A DNA stretch of 9,501 nucleotides from JBBRUG01 sp038247995 (GCA_038247995.1 JBBRUG010000243.1:1-9501), one strand, 5' to 3'. Shown: positions 1-6,673, counted from the stretch's first letter. Notes: generated by a model from the sequence alone, not told the origin. Numbers and translations: made by a program.

Positions 1-848
1 AGATCGACGAGACTTGGCGGTAGGCCCCGGATCGGCGTAAGCTTGCGACCACGCTCCTCGTCGAGGCGCGGGATCGAGCGCAACAGACCAATCGTGTATG
101 GCATGCGCGGGTTGGCGAAGATTTCTTTCGTTGGCCCTGCTTCGACCACCCCACCCGCATACATCACCGTCACCCGGTCGGTCATTCCGGCGACAACGCC
201 GAGATCGTGGGTGATCAAAATCACGGCAGTCTCAAGCTCTTCGCGCAGGCGGTTGATCAACTCAAGGATCTGGGCCTGGATCGTCACGTCGAGCGCTGTC
301 GTCGGCTCATCGGCGATCAGGAGTTCCGGGTTGCAACTCAGCGCCATAGCGATCATCACGCGCTGACGCATTCCGCCGGAAAACTGGTGCGGATAGTTAT
401 CGAGGCGCTTACCGGGGCTGGGAATGCCGACCATATCAAGCAACTCAGTGGCCCGATTCGCCGCTTCACGCTTGGAGAGCTTCATATGCAGCTCCAGCGA
501 TTCAGTAATCTGGCGACCAATTGTGAGCACCGGATTGAGCGACGTCATCGGATCCTGAAAGATCATTGCGATCCGATTGCCGCGGATACGGCGCATCTCC
601 TCTTCGCTCATCTGCACCAGATCGTCGCCATCGAAGAGGATCTGGCCGCCAACGATTTTCCCGGGCGGATTTGGAATCAGGCGCATAATCGAGAGCGAAG
701 TAACGCTCTTGCCACAACCCGATTCACCGACAATTCCGAGCGTCTCGCCACGATTAACGTGGAACGACACTTTGTTGACGGCTTTCACTACGCCGTCTTG
801 CGTACGAAAGTGCGTCTCCAAATCACGTACTTCAAGCAGTGGGGCCAT
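1..848 (-). CDS. Peptide/nickel ABC transporter ATP-binding subunit (DppD/OppD family), partial at left edge
   Basis: This is the cytoplasmic ATPase that powers import of peptides (or nickel or other solutes) by a dipeptide-type ABC transporter. The frame is open to the left edge, so only the first ~282 of the usual 320-350 residues are seen. All nucleotide-binding motifs are present: Walker A GESGCGKS (41-48), Q-loop FQDPMTSLNP with Gln98, signature FSGGMRQR (156-163), Walker B LLIADEPT with Asp180/Glu181, and switch His214 in ITHD. The spacing and the QDPMTSLNP and PHQFSGGMRQR forms are typical of OppD/DppD rather than other ABC ATPases. The ATG at 848 is preceded by a GAGGT ribosome binding site five bases upstream. 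The C-terminal Cys-rich/oligopeptide-binding region lies outside the window, and an OppF/DppF partner probably follows there. The substrate cannot be judged. Confidence 0.93.
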   Translation of the reverse strand, partial: MAPLLEVRDLETHFRTQDGVVKAVNKVSFHVNRGETLGIVGESGCGKSVTSLSIMRLIPNPPGKIVGGQILFDGDDLVQMSEEEMRRIRGNRIAMIFQDPMTSLNPVLTIGRQITESLELHMKLSKREAANRATELLDMVGIPSPGKRLDNYPHQFSGGMRQRVMIAMALSCNPELLIADEPTTALDVTIQAQILELINRLREELETAVILITHDLGVVAGMTDRVTVMYAGGVVEAGPTKEIFANPRMPYTIGLLRSIPRLDEERGRKLTPIRGLPPSLVD

Positions 849-1000
849 CGATACCTCACAAAAAACGGCTGGTAGCGGGACGAAAGCTTACCCTCTACGC
901 GGATCAGGTAGCCACATAACAGATGACCAGAGGCTTGGTCGGGGGAGGCAAACATTGCCACACTAGCATTACGCTACATATGTATTTATCAAAAAGTGGT
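849..1000 (-). other. Long untranslated leader of the ABC ATPase gene
   Basis: If the promoter at 1007-1035 is used, transcription starts near 1000 and leaves about 150 bases before the ATG at 848. The stretch holds a perfect 10-bp palindrome, TACATATGTA (975-984), and a small hairpin GACCA/TGGTC (925-929 with 936-940). I see no uridine-tract terminator and recognise no riboswitch. The palindrome could be an operator just downstream of the start site, but this is speculative. Confidence 0.3.
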
Positions 1001-1006
1001 TATCAG

Positions 1007-1035
1007 ATCCTACCACAGAGGCCCCGGCCTGTCAA
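1007..1035 (-). promoter_or_regulatory. Sigma-70-type promoter for the ABC ATPase gene
   Basis: Read on the minus strand, a perfect -35 box TTGACA (1030-1035) is followed after exactly 17 bases by TAGGAT (1007-1012), preceded by TGG as in an extended -10. The -35 box overlaps the TGA stop codon (1032-1034) of the McrB-like gene. The ABC gene therefore probably has its own promoter and is not simply the third gene of the upstream operon. Box strength and spacing are seen directly; activity is inferred. Confidence 0.6.
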
Positions 1036-2075
1036 GAAATGAACTGATGCAGCATCCAGGCTTCACTAGCGAGCTGAACATTCAGCAGCGGATCGTGAGC
1101 ATCGAATAAGCCGTTACCGGCGCCATCAAAACTGTTGGCAACAAACAGGAGCAGTTCAGACGTTGGCGCAGAACGCCCCGCCGAACCGCCAGGCCAGAAT
1201 GCGCGCGCCGCCATTGGCCTTGTTTTGAGCGGGTGCAAGCGGCGCCGACCGAAGATCGCCTGCAGGCGTTCGCGTGCAATTGCCGCATCGTGGATGGCAG
1301 TAGTGAGCAGCGCCCGTTGCAGGCCGACGGGAACCGACGGCAGCCTTGGTGGCGCTGTCGGAGCGATCTGCACCACACCGAGGTTGATCTGCGCGGCGTG
1401 CTGAACGATCAACCGACCGCGCGGCGAAGGCACCTGCGGTACGTGAATAGTTGCCATCACAAACACATTGCGCGGCAACACCGGCTGACCGGCGTCGGGC
1501 AGGCCAGGCAGAGCCAGGCGCAACGCGCCGCCAGGTGCAACATGCAGCAGATCGCCAAAATAGTGGTCGAGGTCTTCGGGGGTGGGGCCTTTAAGGAAGA
1601 GCAAAAACACCTTGCCGGCGTTCTCGGGTGCGGCAGCCTCCTGCAACATTTCCAGCAGGTGCAACGACCCAAAGCGCTCGTGGACATTCTGATAATAGCT
1701 GCGTTCACCGCTCTGGTGCGCCCAACTGCCCGAACCGATCGTGACGAATTGATCACTTTGGGCGCCGAAGAGCGCCAGCGCAAAGCGCTCGACCAGGCGC
1801 GCTTTACCGCTTCCAGGGGGACCACTAATCACGACAAGTGGGCTTGCTTTGAGGGCGACGTAGAGACTCACTGCGAGCGAGCGCGGACATGTGTCGCCAA
1901 GTGCGACACACAGACGATCGATCACGACCTGCTCGGCGTGGCTGGCGTGGGCAGCACGGAAGGCATGGCGTGGCGTACGCACAGCTTCCAGGCGCTGCTG
2001 CACCAACTCCCAATGGCCCCCATCGGCCGAACCACCGGCGGCATTGCCTGCGGCGTGGAAGTTGTAGGCAATCAT
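1032..2075 (-). CDS. McrB-like AAA+ family protein with decayed ATPase motifs
   Basis: A 347-residue protein resembling the AAA+ domain of the McrB family. Residues 78-104 form the P-loop region with GPPGSGKA (85-92), where the Ser/Thr that normally follows the lysine is Ala92. Residues 154-178 match the McrB Walker B segment, where family members read roughly 'LDEMNLARVEYYFxDLL'; here it is FLLFLKGPTPEDLDHYF, with Lys162-Gly163 replacing the catalytic Asp-Glu. NVFVMATIHV (203-212) matches the McrB sensor-1 segment 'NVFVIGTMNT' with His211 for Asn. The C-terminal ANSFDGAGNGLFDAHDP segment (313-329) also resembles the McrB family. ATP hydrolysis is probably lost, and nucleotide binding may be too. 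No DNA-binding domain and no McrC-like nuclease is present here. The start lies 5 bases after the nucleotidyltransferase stop, with only a weak GGGT ribosome binding site, so translational coupling is likely. The family placement is by eye. Confidence 0.6.
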   Translation of the reverse strand: MIAYNFHAAGNAAGGSADGGHWELVQQRLEAVRTPRHAFRAAHASHAEQVVIDRLCVALGDTCPRSLAVSLYVALKASPLVVISGPPGSGKARLVERFALALFGAQSDQFVTIGSGSWAHQSGERSYYQNVHERFGSLHLLEMLQEAAAPENAGKVFLLFLKGPTPEDLDHYFGDLLHVAPGGALRLALPGLPDAGQPVLPRNVFVMATIHVPQVPSPRGRLIVQHAAQINLGVVQIAPTAPPRLPSVPVGLQRALLTTAIHDAAIARERLQAIFGRRRLHPLKTRPMAARAFWPGGSAGRSAPTSELLLFVANSFDGAGNGLFDAHDPLLNVQLASEAWMLHQFIS

Positions 2076-2080
2076 TAATT

Positions 2081-3058
2081 TTACCCGATTGATATCTCAG
2101 AGCGAGCGCCGACATTGGCGACTCGCGCGGTGCCGCGCAAGGCGGCCTGTTCCCCAACCAGACTCTGCGTTAATTGTACCCCTTCGAGGGTAGCATTGGC
2201 ATACACAATCGAATCCTGCACGATCGAACGCCGCACAACCGCCCCTGCGCCGATCGTGGCATGTGGGCCGATAATCGACTGTTCGATCAGCGCGCCCTCA
2301 GCAATATGCACCGGCGGGATGATCACCGACTCGTGGGTAGCGCCGGCGCGGCTATGGCCATTGTCGAGCAGATAACGGTTCGTATCGAGAATCGCGTCAA
2401 CCGTTCCACAATCACGCCACATCGACACGACATCGGTGTGCAATACCTCACCACGATCAATCAATACTTGCAGCGCATCGGCGAGGTAGAACTCGCCTTT
2501 GGTCTGAATATTATGCTCAATGAGATACGTAATCGCATCCATGAGGCGCCGGGCCTCAGGCAAATAATAGGCGCCGACAATCGCCAGGTTCGACACCGGC
2601 TCGCTGGGCTTCTCAACCAACCGCGTAATCCGATCGCCCTCGAGCACGGCAACTCCAAAACGGCTCGGATCTGCCACCTCTTGACAGTAGATGATCCCCT
2701 CGGCCGGATGGCTGTTCAAGCGGGCTGTATCCAAGCCAAGCAAGCCATCGCCGAAAACAATTAGGAGCGGCCCCTCAACAACATCGCGGGCGAGGTGAAT
2801 AGCGTGCGCCTGGCCACGAGCTTCCGATTGCTCAATAAAACGCATTGGAAAGCTGTAGGTTCCCCGAATAAACGCCTCAATCTGATCGCCCAGATACCCG
2901 GTGATACAAATCAATTCGTCAATCTGGATGCCCTGGAGATCGTCGATGATATGACCGAGCACTGGTTTCCCCGCCACGTCTAAAAGCGGCTTGGGGCGGC
3001 TATAGGTATGTGGGCGCAAACGCGTTCCCAGGCCGGCAGTGAGGATCATCACTTTCAT
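2081..3058 (-). CDS. Sugar-1-phosphate nucleotidyltransferase with C-terminal left-handed beta-helix
   Basis: This 325-residue enzyme should join a sugar-1-phosphate to a nucleoside triphosphate (dTTP or UTP) to give a nucleotide sugar for cell-surface polysaccharide or glycan synthesis. The N-terminal nucleotidyltransferase domain shows AGLGTRLRP (8-16) with RPKP (21-24), GQAHAI (82-87), the metal-binding aspartate in FGDG (Asp104), EKP (149-151), KGEFYLADAL (187-196) and WRDCGT (214-219). Residues ~244-315 carry I/V-rich hexapeptide repeats of a left-handed beta-helix, as in long-form RmlA, archaeal bifunctional enzymes and GlmU; GalU lacks this. The ATG at 3058 is preferred because AAGGAAG lies just upstream and the following MKVMILTAGLGTR is the canonical family N-terminus. 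A longer open frame upstream reads through the promoter region. The nucleotide and sugar specificity cannot be assigned. It forms an operon with the McrB-like gene. Confidence 0.88.
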   Translation of the reverse strand: MKVMILTAGLGTRLRPHTYSRPKPLLDVAGKPVLGHIIDDLQGIQIDELICITGYLGDQIEAFIRGTYSFPMRFIEQSEARGQAHAIHLARDVVEGPLLIVFGDGLLGLDTARLNSHPAEGIIYCQEVADPSRFGVAVLEGDRITRLVEKPSEPVSNLAIVGAYYLPEARRLMDAITYLIEHNIQTKGEFYLADALQVLIDRGEVLHTDVVSMWRDCGTVDAILDTNRYLLDNGHSRAGATHESVIIPPVHIAEGALIEQSIIGPHATIGAGAVVRRSIVQDSIVYANATLEGVQLTQSLVGEQAALRGTARVANVGARSEISIG

Positions 3059-3140
3059 CAATAGCTTCCTTATGATTGGCTTGTTTATAGCAGTGGGGAA
3101 GGCAACTGGTGGGAGCATCGTGGATCCACATCCGAACGCA

Positions 3141-3212
3141 ATTATACCACGCACCCCCCGGCAAAGCGTGACAGTCCCTTCATTATATATTGTCACTCCA
3201 GCGCTCATCCAA
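3141..3212 (-). promoter_or_regulatory. Candidate promoters for the nucleotidyltransferase operon
   Basis: Two minus-strand -10 boxes are visible. TATAAT at 3141-3146 is preceded by TGG (extended -10) but lacks a good -35. TATAAT at 3182-3187 has a weak TTGGAT -35 at 3207-3212 with a long 19-base spacer. An inverted repeat GTGACA (3168-3173) / TGTCAC (3191-3196) brackets the second -10 box and could be an operator. Which box is used cannot be told from sequence. Confidence 0.4.
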
Positions 3213-3260
3213 TTGTCTCTCTTGACGAACAAATTGTCCTGGTATAATTAGAGACATTGG
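3209..3260 (+). promoter_or_regulatory. Promoter and candidate operator of the MocR-type regulator gene
   Basis: TTGACG (3222-3227) and TATAAT (3243-3248, with TGG in front) are 15 bases apart, short for a standard spacer but rescued by the extended -10. The promoter is enclosed by an imperfect inverted repeat, CCAATTGTCTCT (3209-3220) and AGAGACATTGG (3250-3260). A further AATTGTC copy (3232-3238) lies 21 bases, two helical turns, after the one at 3211-3217. MocR regulators usually bind direct or inverted repeats in their own divergent promoter region, so autoregulation is plausible. Confidence 0.5.
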
Positions 3261-3269
3261 AGGTAGATA

Positions 3270-4751
3270 ATGCAAATCGAACTTGATCGCGGCAATCGTG
3301 AACCGTTATATCGCCAACTGGCGTCGAGCGTCCAGCAACGCATCCGCAGTGGGGCGCTACCGCCGCGCACCCGCCTACCGACGGTACGCCAACTGGCCCA
3401 ACAGCTCGGGGTTACCCGGCTGACCGTACACAGCGCCTATTCTGAACTACAATCCGGCGGCTGGATCGAGGCCACGGTGGGCCGCGGCACATTTGTGGCC
3501 GAACAGATCGAGCAGTTGATCACCCCGCCGGAAGCGCAACTTGGCCGCGAGGTGACCCCGGCGGGCATGCTTGCCGACATTCTACGCATGGCCCAACTGC
3601 CCGGCTTGTTGGCCCTTGCCCGCGCCGACCCCGACGCGGAATTGTTCCCTTTGCGCGCCTGGCAACGTGCGGTCGATACGGCGCTCAGCCAGGGTGGCGC
3701 GAGCCTAATGAACTACACCACCGCTCAGGGCGATCAGCAGTTGCGCTCGGCGCTGGCCGAACTGATGCGTGAACGCGGCGTCACCGTCGGCCCCGACGAG
3801 ATTATGGTGTTGAATGGCGTGAACCATGGCATGGCATTGGCAAGCGATCTGCTAGCCGGCCCAGGGGCAACGGTCCTTGTCGAACAGCCGACCTATTTGG
3901 GCATGCTGAATGTGTTGCACGCCCGCAATATCCGTGCTGTCGGGGTTGAACTTGATGCCGAAGGGCCTATTCTGGCCGATTTGGAACAGCTGATCCGCAC
4001 CGAGCGCCCGGCGTTCTTCTACACGATCCCAACCTATCAGAACCCTAGCGGCATCTGTATGAGCCCGACGCGGCGGGCAGCACTGCTTGAACTGGCCGAA
4101 CGCTACCGCTTGCCGATCGTTGAGGACGATATTTATAGCATGATCAGCTTCGAGAGTACACCGCCGCCGGCGCTGAAAGCCGCCGACCGCAGCGGGCTGG
4201 TGATCTACCTGAGCAGCTTCGCCAAGAATTTGATGCCGGGCCTGCGGCTAGGCTATGTCGTGGCAGCGCCGGACATTATTCAGCGCATGGTGATGCTGCG
4301 TCAGGCCTACGACATTTGCTCGCCCTTGCTCACCCAACGCGCTCTAGCGGTCTTCCTGGAACATGGCGCCCTGCACAGCCACTTGCGGCGGGTGCGGCCG
4401 CATTACCAGGAGCGCCGAGATGCCATGCTGCGCGCAATGACGCGCTTCTTCCCGACCGGCGTGAGTTGGACCAATCCAAACGGCGGTTATAGCTGCTGGG
4501 TACGCCTCCCGGTTGGCATGAATGTCACCGATCTCTACCTCAGCGCCATTGGGCGCGGGGTGGCTTTTACCCCCGGCGCTGTCTTTAGCGCCGCACCCGA
4601 AACGCATCCGCACCTACGCTTGTGTTACGGCACCGAAGATCCCGACCGCCTGAGCGAAGCAATTGCAACGCTCGGATCGCTGCTGCGCGAACGGCAGAAT
4701 GGGACGACACCGCCTGGGACGGCCATGAGTGACTTCATTCCGGTTGTTTGA
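3270..4751 (+). CDS. MocR-family (GntR/aminotransferase class I) transcriptional regulator
   Basis: A 493-residue fusion of a GntR winged helix-turn-helix (about 10-79: EPLYRQLASSVQQRIRSG, LPTVRQLAQQLGVTRLTVHSAYSEL) with a fold-type I PLP aminotransferase-like domain (about 125-475). Cofactor residues appear intact: Asn258 in YQNPSG, Asp286 and Tyr289 in EDDIYS, Schiff-base Lys319 in SSFAKNLMPGLRLGY, and carboxylate-binding Arg450 in HLRLCYG. Members of the family (GabR, PdxR, TauR and others) use PLP and an amino compound to control amine, vitamin B6 or amino-acid genes; a few relatives are true aminotransferases such as LysN. With all catalytic residues kept, enzymatic activity cannot be excluded. 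The start at 3270 follows a GGAGG ribosome binding site at 3259-3263. It is divergent from the nucleotidyltransferase operon and 86 bases before an Lrp-type regulator. The effector is unknown. Confidence 0.9.
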   Translation: MQIELDRGNREPLYRQLASSVQQRIRSGALPPRTRLPTVRQLAQQLGVTRLTVHSAYSELQSGGWIEATVGRGTFVAEQIEQLITPPEAQLGREVTPAGMLADILRMAQLPGLLALARADPDAELFPLRAWQRAVDTALSQGGASLMNYTTAQGDQQLRSALAELMRERGVTVGPDEIMVLNGVNHGMALASDLLAGPGATVLVEQPTYLGMLNVLHARNIRAVGVELDAEGPILADLEQLIRTERPAFFYTIPTYQNPSGICMSPTRRAALLELAERYRLPIVEDDIYSMISFESTPPPALKAADRSGLVIYLSSFAKNLMPGLRLGYVVAAPDIIQRMVMLRQAYDICSPLLTQRALAVFLEHGALHSHLRRVRPHYQERRDAMLRAMTRFFPTGVSWTNPNGGYSCWVRLPVGMNVTDLYLSAIGRGVAFTPGAVFSAAPETHPHLRLCYGTEDPDRLSEAIATLGSLLRERQNGTTPPGTAMSDFIPVV

Positions 4752-4756
4752 AAAAT

Positions 4757-4836
4757 TCTTTGATACTGATCATACTTCCGCCCGACTCTCTTTGAAACAA
4801 AGACGATTATACTTTATTTAGTATTGAATCAAAGAG
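4757..4836 (+). promoter_or_regulatory. Palindromic operator cluster and promoter of the Lrp-type gene
   Basis: The 86-base gap before the Lrp gene is AT-rich and carries repeated TCTTTGA boxes: TCTTTGATAC (4758-4767), the palindrome TCTTTGAAACAAAGA (4789-4803, arms of 6 with a 3-base centre), and an inverted copy GAATCAAAGA (4826-4835). CTCTTTGA (4788-4795) and TCAAAGAG (4829-4836) are perfectly complementary. Lrp/AsnC proteins commonly bind about 15-bp palindromes of this shape and regulate themselves. A possible -10 box TATACT lies at 4808-4813 with no convincing -35, and the palindrome sits where the -35 should be. Confidence 0.55.
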
Positions 4837-4837
4837 A

Positions 4838-5311
4838 ATGGCAGTGACAGAACTTGATCCTATCGATATTCAGATTTTGCAGATCCTCCAGGAGGATGGG
4901 CGGATCACCCATGCAGAATTAGCCCAGCGCGTCGGGCTTACGGCGCCAACCGTGATGCGCCGCGTACGCCTGCTCGAAGAACGGGGCTACATCCGCAGTT
5001 ACACGGCACTGCTCGATCCGCTGGCCTTAGGATTGACAGTCACCGCATTTACCTTCATCGAGTCTGAGGCCGGATGCGATTTAACTGCGCTTGGACGCGA
5101 TCTCGCGACATTCCCCGGCGTTCAAGAAGTGCATCGGATCATTGGTGAGTGGTGCTTCCTGATCAAAATTCGCGCGGCGACGCCGCAGCACCTGGAACAA
5201 CTGGTCAATGGCGACCTACGTGGCCACCCGATGGTGCGGCGCACATTTACCACATTGGCCACATCGTCGGACCACGAAACGACCCGCCTGCCCTTACCGG
5301 AGGCAGTCTGA
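4838..5311 (+). CDS. Lrp/AsnC family transcriptional regulator
   Basis: A 157-residue DNA-binding regulator of the feast/famine type, normally a dimer or octamer that senses an amino acid. The N-terminal helix-turn-helix is clear (LDPIDIQILQILQEDGRIT at 6-24, AELAQRVGLTAPTVMRRVRLLEERGYIRSY at 26-55). Residues ~65-140 form the RAM ligand-binding domain, with GVQEVHRIIGEWCFLIKIRA (94-113) in the position of the family's 'G-x-x-D' effector segment; a cysteine stands where Asp is common. The ATG at 4838 has only AGAG very close upstream, so initiation may be weak or near-leaderless. Its promoter carries a matching palindrome cluster, which suggests autoregulation. It lies between the MocR regulator and the exporter and probably helps control the exporter, as ArgP/LysG/Lrp-type regulators do elsewhere; that link is inference. 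Confidence 0.92.
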   Translation: MAVTELDPIDIQILQILQEDGRITHAELAQRVGLTAPTVMRRVRLLEERGYIRSYTALLDPLALGLTVTAFTFIESEAGCDLTALGRDLATFPGVQEVHRIIGEWCFLIKIRAATPQHLEQLVNGDLRGHPMVRRTFTTLATSSDHETTRLPLPEAV

Positions 5312-5407
5312 CCGTCTGCCATCATTGACCACAGACCAGGGACAAAAGACCGAAGCCCGCCACGATAGGTTCGTCCTTTGTCTTTTAGCTTTATTCGGGA
5401 GGATTCT
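5312..5407 (+). other. Gap between the Lrp-type gene and the small ORF
   Basis: No good promoter pair is visible: TTGACC at 5325-5330 has no -10 at a suitable distance. GGGACAAA near 5339-5346 could pair weakly with TTTGTC near 5378-5383, ahead of TTTT. This might be a poor terminator or attenuator but is not convincing. Read-through from the Lrp gene is therefore the simplest way to express the next two genes. Confidence 0.3.
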
Positions 5408-5557
5408 ATGCGTCGCACGTATCTGGAAGAACTTCAGGCCTTTGAACAGCGCGCTGCGGATCGGCGGATGGTTGGACGAGCGTTGCGCTGCCGTCGGCAA
5501 TCTGCCACGCCGCGGCCGTGGCTGGCGACCCTTTTCTGGCTCCTCGGCATCCGTTAA
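5408..5557 (+). CDS. Small uncharacterised protein (49 aa) upstream of the EamA exporter
   Basis: An open frame from ATG 5408 to TAA 5555-5557 encodes 49 residues beginning MRRTYLEELQAFEQRAADRR. It is supported by a strong GGGAGG ribosome binding site at 5397-5402, five bases before the ATG, and by tight linkage: its stop is 12 bases before the exporter start, and the exporter's own AAGGA box lies in that gap. The N-terminal half is charged and probably helical. The middle is basic (about 24-36, with one cysteine, Cys28). The end, PWLATLFWLLGIR, is hydrophobic and Trp-rich and could touch the membrane. I recognise no family. It may be a small partner of the transporter or a leader peptide that couples translation to it. 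Short length is the main reason for doubt. Confidence 0.55.
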   Translation: MRRTYLEELQAFEQRAADRRMVGRALRCRRQSATPRPWLATLFWLLGIR

Positions 5558-5569
5558 CAAGGAACATCT

Positions 5570-6523
5570 ATGCCCGCCGCAACGCGCACCGGCTACCTGT
5601 TGTGTATCCTGGCCGCAATTACCTGGTCGGCCACAAGTCCTGGACTTTCTTACCTGATCGAAACCTACCAGGTGCCGGCGCTGGTGCTGGCCTTCTGGCG
5701 CGACGCTTTTATTGCCCTGGCCTGCTTAATTGGGCTGAGTATGCTGCATCTGCTGCGCCGTGAGCCATTGCCCAGGCTCAGCGGAGCCGAGTGGCGCGCT
5801 TACGGCATTACGGGCGCGGTGAGCATCGGGATCTACCACGCACTGTTCGTGCTCTCGGTGGCCTTGAATGGCGCCGCCCTGGCGATTGTGCTGATCTACC
5901 TGTACCCGGCATTTGTCACTCTGGGTGCGCGGATCTTCTTCAAGGAGCGCTTGCGCACGCTGCAACTTGGATCCATTCTGCTGGCTGTCATTGGGAGTGC
6001 GCTGCTGGTGCGTGCCTACGATCTGGCAGTGTTGCGCCTGAATTGGGTAGGAATCGTGGTCGGTATCGTCTCAGCGGCGACACACGCCGGTTATGTTCTG
6101 TTTAACCAACGCGCCGTGAGCCGCCACAGCCCCTGGTTCTCATTGACGCTGACCATGACCTTCGGCACGCTTACACTGCTGGCGATGGCGCTGATCAGCG
6201 GGCCACCGGCGGCGCTGATCGCAATTGGGCCGGGGGCAACGCCCTGGCTGATCATTGCGGCGTTGGCAGTTGGGCCAACCCTGGGCGGCTACATTCTGTT
6301 CACGACAGCGCTACGCCACATTCCAGGGCAAATCGCCAGCCTGATCGTCGTTGTCGAAGCGCCGATTGCAACGACAACCGCTGTGCTGCTATTGGGGGAA
6401 CGGATCGAGCCGTTGCAGGCGTTGGGGATGCTTTTTGTACTGGCGGCTGCCGTGTTACCGGGGCTACCACTGGAGCGTTGGTTGGCTCTACGCCAACCCA
6501 GTGAAGCGAACAGCCTGCCCTAG
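5570..6523 (+). CDS. EamA/DMT-superfamily transporter
   Basis: A 317-residue inner-membrane protein with about ten hydrophobic segments arranged as two EamA repeats. The first repeat ends in FFKERLRTLQLGSILLAVIGSALL (123-146) and the second in LLGERIEPLQALGMLFVLAAAVLPG (274-298). This kE/gE-...-lG-...-iG pattern is the family hallmark. The early GYLLCILAAITWSATSP segment (8-24) matches the usual first helix with its conserved Trp. Drug/metabolite transporters of this group, such as RhtA, YddG and EamA, mostly export amino acids or related metabolites driven by the proton gradient. The ATG at 5570 follows AAGGA at 5559-5563. Co-orientation with MocR and Lrp regulators favours efflux of an amino acid or amine, but the substrate cannot be read from the sequence. 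Confidence 0.9.
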   Translation: MPAATRTGYLLCILAAITWSATSPGLSYLIETYQVPALVLAFWRDAFIALACLIGLSMLHLLRREPLPRLSGAEWRAYGITGAVSIGIYHALFVLSVALNGAALAIVLIYLYPAFVTLGARIFFKERLRTLQLGSILLAVIGSALLVRAYDLAVLRLNWVGIVVGIVSAATHAGYVLFNQRAVSRHSPWFSLTLTMTFGTLTLLAMALISGPPAALIAIGPGATPWLIIAALAVGPTLGGYILFTTALRHIPGQIASLIVVVEAPIATTTAVLLLGERIEPLQALGMLFVLAAAVLPGLPLERWLALRQPSEANSLP

Positions 6524-6673
6524 GGGCCAGGGCGCAGGAGGCACACGGCAGGTAGCAGGCCGCAGATAGACGTGCCAGCGGTTGCATGCGCCCCGTGCCG
6601 AAAGAGGAAGGTGCGAGCGGGGCGAGCCACCGGGCTCAGTGCCGTCAGGCGCGCATCGGTTCGGCTCAGTGAT
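6524..6673. other. Convergent intergenic region, weak hairpins
   Basis: This 150-base GC-rich gap separates two genes that end towards each other. It contains CGCCCCG (6589-6595) pairing with CGGGGCG (6618-6624), a small GAGCC/GGCTC hairpin (6624-6628 with 6633-6637) and a 9-base direct repeat GGCTCAGTG (6633-6641 and 6663-6671). None is followed by a T-tract, so a classical intrinsic terminator is not evident. I see no gene here. Confidence 0.35.

Noticed and set aside
207..875. 222-residue plus-strand open frame
   Set aside because: It lies opposite the ABC ATPase, whose complete set of Walker A, Q-loop, signature, Walker B and switch-His motifs is on the minus strand; the plus frame has no family features.
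1032..2075. A McrBC-type restriction or other defence system
   Set aside because: The ATPase motifs are decayed, there is no McrC nuclease or DNA-recognition domain, and the neighbours are housekeeping genes.
1233..2078. 281-residue plus-strand open frame opposite the McrB-like gene
   Set aside because: The protein has no recognisable motif, whereas the minus strand shows McrB-type segments and operon spacing with the nucleotidyltransferase.
3059..3232. N-terminal extension of the nucleotidyltransferase to 3232
   Set aside because: The extension has no family similarity and crosses promoter boxes; the ATG at 3058 has a good ribosome binding site and gives the canonical N-terminus.
5339..5388. 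Possible intrinsic terminator after the Lrp gene (GACAAA/TTTGTC then TTTT)
   Set aside because: The stem is only six A/T-rich pairs around a loop of over 30 bases, too weak to call.
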